Of a DNA stretch of 39,365 bases, positions 37,774 through 39,365 are shown in pieces. How positions within the stretch are numbered: position 1 is the stretch's first letter; each line of letters starts with the position of its first letter. Source of the stretch: Xanthobacteraceae bacterium (lineage in GTDB: Bacteria; Pseudomonadota; Alphaproteobacteria; Rhizobiales; Xanthobacteraceae). Below the pieces are notes generated by a model. That model was not told the DNA's origin. It saw only the letters and a program-made list of their open reading frames with translations, and ran no database searches. The stretch is from assembly GCA_019746135.1 (NCBI GenBank), contig JAIESI010000137.1:1-39365 (forward strand). Direction: 5' to 3'. The position numbers and the translations under genes were made by a program.

Positions 37774-38640
37774 ATGTCCTTCGACAAGGCATCTGTGCCC
37801 AAGGCTCGCGTGATTGTTGTCGGCAATGAGAAGGGCGGGTCGGGCAAATCGACCGTCGCCATGCACATCTCCGTCGCGCTGCTGAAGCTCGGCCACCGGG
37901 TCGCGACGCTCGACCTCGACACCCGCCAGAAAAGCTTCACCGCCTATGTCGAAAACCGGCGCACATGGTCCGGCCGCGTCAATCGCGCGCTGCCGATGCC
38001 CGAGCACTTTACCATCGAGCACGGCTCCGAGGCCGACGAAGCGGCCGGCTGCACGGCGCTGGCCGACAAGATCGACGCACTCGCGGAAACCTACGACACC
38101 ATCGTCATCGACACGCCCGGCCGCGACGGCAGCCTGGCGCGGCTCGCGCATTCGATGGCCGACACGCTGGTGACGCCGCTGAACGACAGCTTTGTCGATT
38201 TCGACCTGCTCGGCACCGTCGATCCCGAGACCTTCGCGGTCTCCGGCATCAACCACTACGCCCAGATGGTCGATGACGTCCGCACGCAGCGCCGCATGAT
38301 CGACAGCAACACGATCGACTGGATCGTGCTGCGCAACCGGCTTTCGATGACCAGCACCCGCAACAAGCGGCTGGTCGGACAGGCGCTGACGCAGCTTTCG
38401 CAGATGCTGGATTTCCGCTGCGTCGACGGCTTCGCCGAGCGGATGATCTTCCGCGAATTCTTCCCGCGCGGGCTCACGGCCCTCGACGACCTCAACGAGG
38501 CGACGCTCGGCACCCGGCCGACGATGTCGCACGTGACGGCGCGGCAGGAGGTCGCAGCGCTGGTCAATGCGATGGCGCTGACGGCAGCGAAGGGCGCGGC
38601 TGGTGAAGCTCCACCTATGCAAGCCCGCGACGCGGCTTGA
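37774..38640 (+). CDS. mipZ: MipZ, ParA-family division-plane positioning ATPase
   Basis: A 288-residue P-loop ATPase that forms a bipolar gradient with ParB at the chromosome origin and inhibits FtsZ assembly away from midcell. The deviant Walker A is VVGNEKGGSGKST (residues 15-27), Walker A' is LDLDTRQKS, Walker B region IVIDTPGRDGSLARLAHSMA, and VTPLNDSFVDFDLLGTVDPE and IDWIVLRNRLSMTSTRNKRL match the Caulobacter protein. The start at 37774 is fixed by GAGGAG 5 bases upstream and by the short N-terminus before the P-loop; an upstream extension is unlikely. It stands alone downstream of ubiB. An inverted repeat lies in the 206-bp gap before it and a strong terminator follows it. Confidence 0.95.
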   Translation: MSFDKASVPKARVIVVGNEKGGSGKSTVAMHISVALLKLGHRVATLDLDTRQKSFTAYVENRRTWSGRVNRALPMPEHFTIEHGSEADEAAGCTALADKIDALAETYDTIVIDTPGRDGSLARLAHSMADTLVTPLNDSFVDFDLLGTVDPETFAVSGINHYAQMVDDVRTQRRMIDSNTIDWIVLRNRLSMTSTRNKRLVGQALTQLSQMLDFRCVDGFAERMIFREFFPRGLTALDDLNEATLGTRPTMSHVTARQEVAALVNAMALTAAKGAAGEAPPMQARDAA

Positions 38641-38684
38641 GGTTTCCGGCAAAAGCACCGCCGATGGCATGTACCTTATCCCCG

Positions 38685-38713
38685 CCCCGGGCTTGACCCG
38701 GGGTTCTTTTTTT
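38685..38713 (+). terminator. Intrinsic terminator of mipZ
   Basis: A 7-bp GC stem CCCCGGG-CTTGA-CCCGGGG is followed by TTCTTTTTTT, 44 bp after the mipZ stop. Confidence 0.9.
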
Positions 38714-38861
38714 GGGGACGGATGCTTGGCCCGACCAAGCGTTCGAACGGGTCCGCTTGTTCGAAATAGCATGGCGCGAGGACAACCGCCGCGTATCAAA
38801 CGGCCTTCAATACCTGATGACGGTTCATGCCGCCGCGCAGCATCCAGTGTCGCGGCAATGA
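38712..38861 (+). other. Short unrecognised reading frame, possibly a transposase remnant
   Basis: An open frame of up to 49 codons (TTG at 38712) ends with a TGA that overlaps an ATG at 38858. It reads ...FERVRLFEIAWREDNRRVSN, then GLQYLMTVHAAAQHP. The order W-R-E-D-N followed by L-x-Y-L is faintly like the C-terminus of IS3-type transposases (WREDYNxxRPHSALGYLTP), with the RPH motif lost. No ribosome binding site is visible. It may be a decayed fragment, a small coupled gene, or chance. Confidence 0.2.
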
Positions 38862-38913
38862 AAAGGCTATTGGCAGCGGTAACGCGCCAAGGCACAATTT
38901 CTGGATATATCTG

Positions 38914-39292
38914 ATGTATATCGATGAGAGCGGGGATACTGGCCTCGTGGGATCGCCCACGAAGTTCTTCGGGCTATCTGGAATCGTCGTGCATGAATCA
39001 AGGTGGCGCGACTTCATCAACGTATTGATCGCATTTAGGCGGACAATGAAGTCCGTATATGGCTTGCCAATTCGAACCGAGATTCATGCCTCGCATTACG
39101 TCAACCATAAGCCTGTTGACCTACCGCGCCATACGCGGCTTGCGGTTTTGCGTAACGCTCTCGATGAAATCGCGAAGCTTGATTACATCAGCATTACGAA
39201 CGTGATTGTCCGAAAAGACGGCAAGCCCGACGATTACAATGTTTTCGATTCGGCTTGGTCCACCTTGTTTCAGCGTTTCGAAAACACTCTAG
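38914..39292 (+). pseudogene. DUF3800 family protein, 3' end removed by an insertion sequence
   Basis: The frame opens MYIDESGDTGLVGSPTKFFG, the hallmark DUF3800 N-terminus with an acidic DESGD motif. FFGLSGIVVHESRWRDFINV, RTEIHASHYVN and the strand around DYISITNVIVRKDGK follow, as in the RNase H-like core proposed for this family. About 126 codons precede the CTAG at 39289-39292, where insertion-sequence DNA begins; family members are usually well over 200 residues, so the gene is interrupted. Its codons (AGG, CGA, CTA, GTA, TTG) and lower GC content differ from every neighbour and suggest horizontal transfer. No Shine-Dalgarno is seen; the ATG overlaps the TGA of a short upstream frame. 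DUF3800 function is unknown; some members sit near defence or mobile genes. Confidence 0.72.
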
Positions 39293-39365
39293 GGTCCAGA
39301 CTCATTAAATCCACCATACCAGCGCGGCGGTCAGGCAGACAGCCGCCAGGTAGTTTCGCGCCAGC
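39293..39365. mobile_element. Left end of an IS5-like insertion sequence (runs off the window)
   Basis: The DNA changes at CTAG (39289-39292), matching the CTAR/YTAG target preference of IS5-family elements. GGTCCAGACTC follows as the probable terminal repeat, and the C-terminus of a transposase is read on the minus strand just inside. The other end and the target duplication are outside the window. Confidence 0.65.
39305..39365 (-). CDS. IS5-family transposase, C-terminal fragment
   Basis: Only the last 19 codons lie in the window. They read LARNYLAAVCLTAALVWWI and then TAA (39305-39307). The 'kLArNyLAav.LAa..vW' ending is typical of IS5-group DDE transposases, where it follows the RYDK motif after the catalytic glutamate. 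The stop lies 12 bp from the presumed element end, as expected for a compact IS. The rest of the gene lies to the right of the window. Confidence 0.65.
   Translation of the reverse strand, partial: LARNYLAAVCLTAALVWWI

Noticed and set aside
38796..39020. Minus-strand open frame of 74 codons over the start of the DUF3800 gene
   Set aside because: No ribosome binding site or recognisable motif; the plus strand carries the DUF3800 signature in the same place.

Overview
The window is about 39.4 kb of high-GC chromosomal DNA with dense coding on both strands. It comes from an alphaproteobacterium of the order Hyphomicrobiales (Rhizobiales), probably close to Bradyrhizobium, Rhodopseudomonas or the Xanthobacteraceae. 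Evidence for this is an Irr of the Bradyrhizobium type with a Cys29-Pro30 heme regulatory motif and a His117-His119 triad, a MipZ division-site ATPase in place of MinCDE, Bug-type solute receptors, a fabI-fabB-fabA cluster divergent from irr, and rhizobial-style intergenic palindromes. I see no tRNA, rRNA or CRISPR array.

Region 1 (1-9.4 kb): pnp, a small DUF1127-like protein, a Crp/Fnr regulator, a large TPR/GT41 O-GlcNAc-transferase-like protein, then divergent oxyR and katG, with a palindrome at the oxyR start codon. Region 2 (9.4-18.0 kb): a cell-surface autotransporter, a phytoene-desaturase-like FAD oxidoreductase and a Bug receptor, then the unsaturated fatty acid genes fabI, fabB and fabA, and irr reading away from them. 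Peroxide response (OxyR/KatG), iron/heme status (Irr) and lipid desaturation therefore lie within one short stretch.

Region 3 (18.0-26 kb) is metabolic and accessory: a hydratase of the fumarylacetoacetase fold, an SH3 periplasmic protein, a D-2-hydroxyacid dehydrogenase, a DUF4336 protein, a flavin monooxygenase followed by a Bug receptor, and a TetR regulator divergent from a mandelate-racemase-like enzyme whose second catalytic lysine is arginine. Region 4 (26-32.3 kb): a small membrane protein, a receiver-only response regulator, a hybrid PAS histidine kinase and MoeB on the minus strand; then, on the plus strand, a secreted peptidoglycan-binding protein with an apparently dead trypsin-like domain and a secreted protein ending in a polyserine tract.

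Region 5 (32.3-38.7 kb) has the look of an origin-proximal alphaproteobacterial block: enoyl-CoA hydratase, mutM, ubiE and ubiB, followed here by mipZ. Palindromic repeat elements sit between these genes, and one overlaps the apparent start of ubiB. Region 6 (38.7-39.4 kb) is less GC-rich: a DUF3800 gene with foreign codon use is cut after about 126 codons by the end of an IS5-like insertion sequence that runs off the window.

I did not find a clear new multi-gene system. The best leads are the IS-interrupted DUF3800 locus with its chained start/stop overlaps, the pseudoprotease fused to a peptidoglycan-binding domain, the KxR mandelate-racemase homologue, the KatG with glycine at the Ser315 position, and the operator-like palindromes at oxyR, irr and mipZ. 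All functional calls come from reading the sequence and recalled family motifs; no database search was run.
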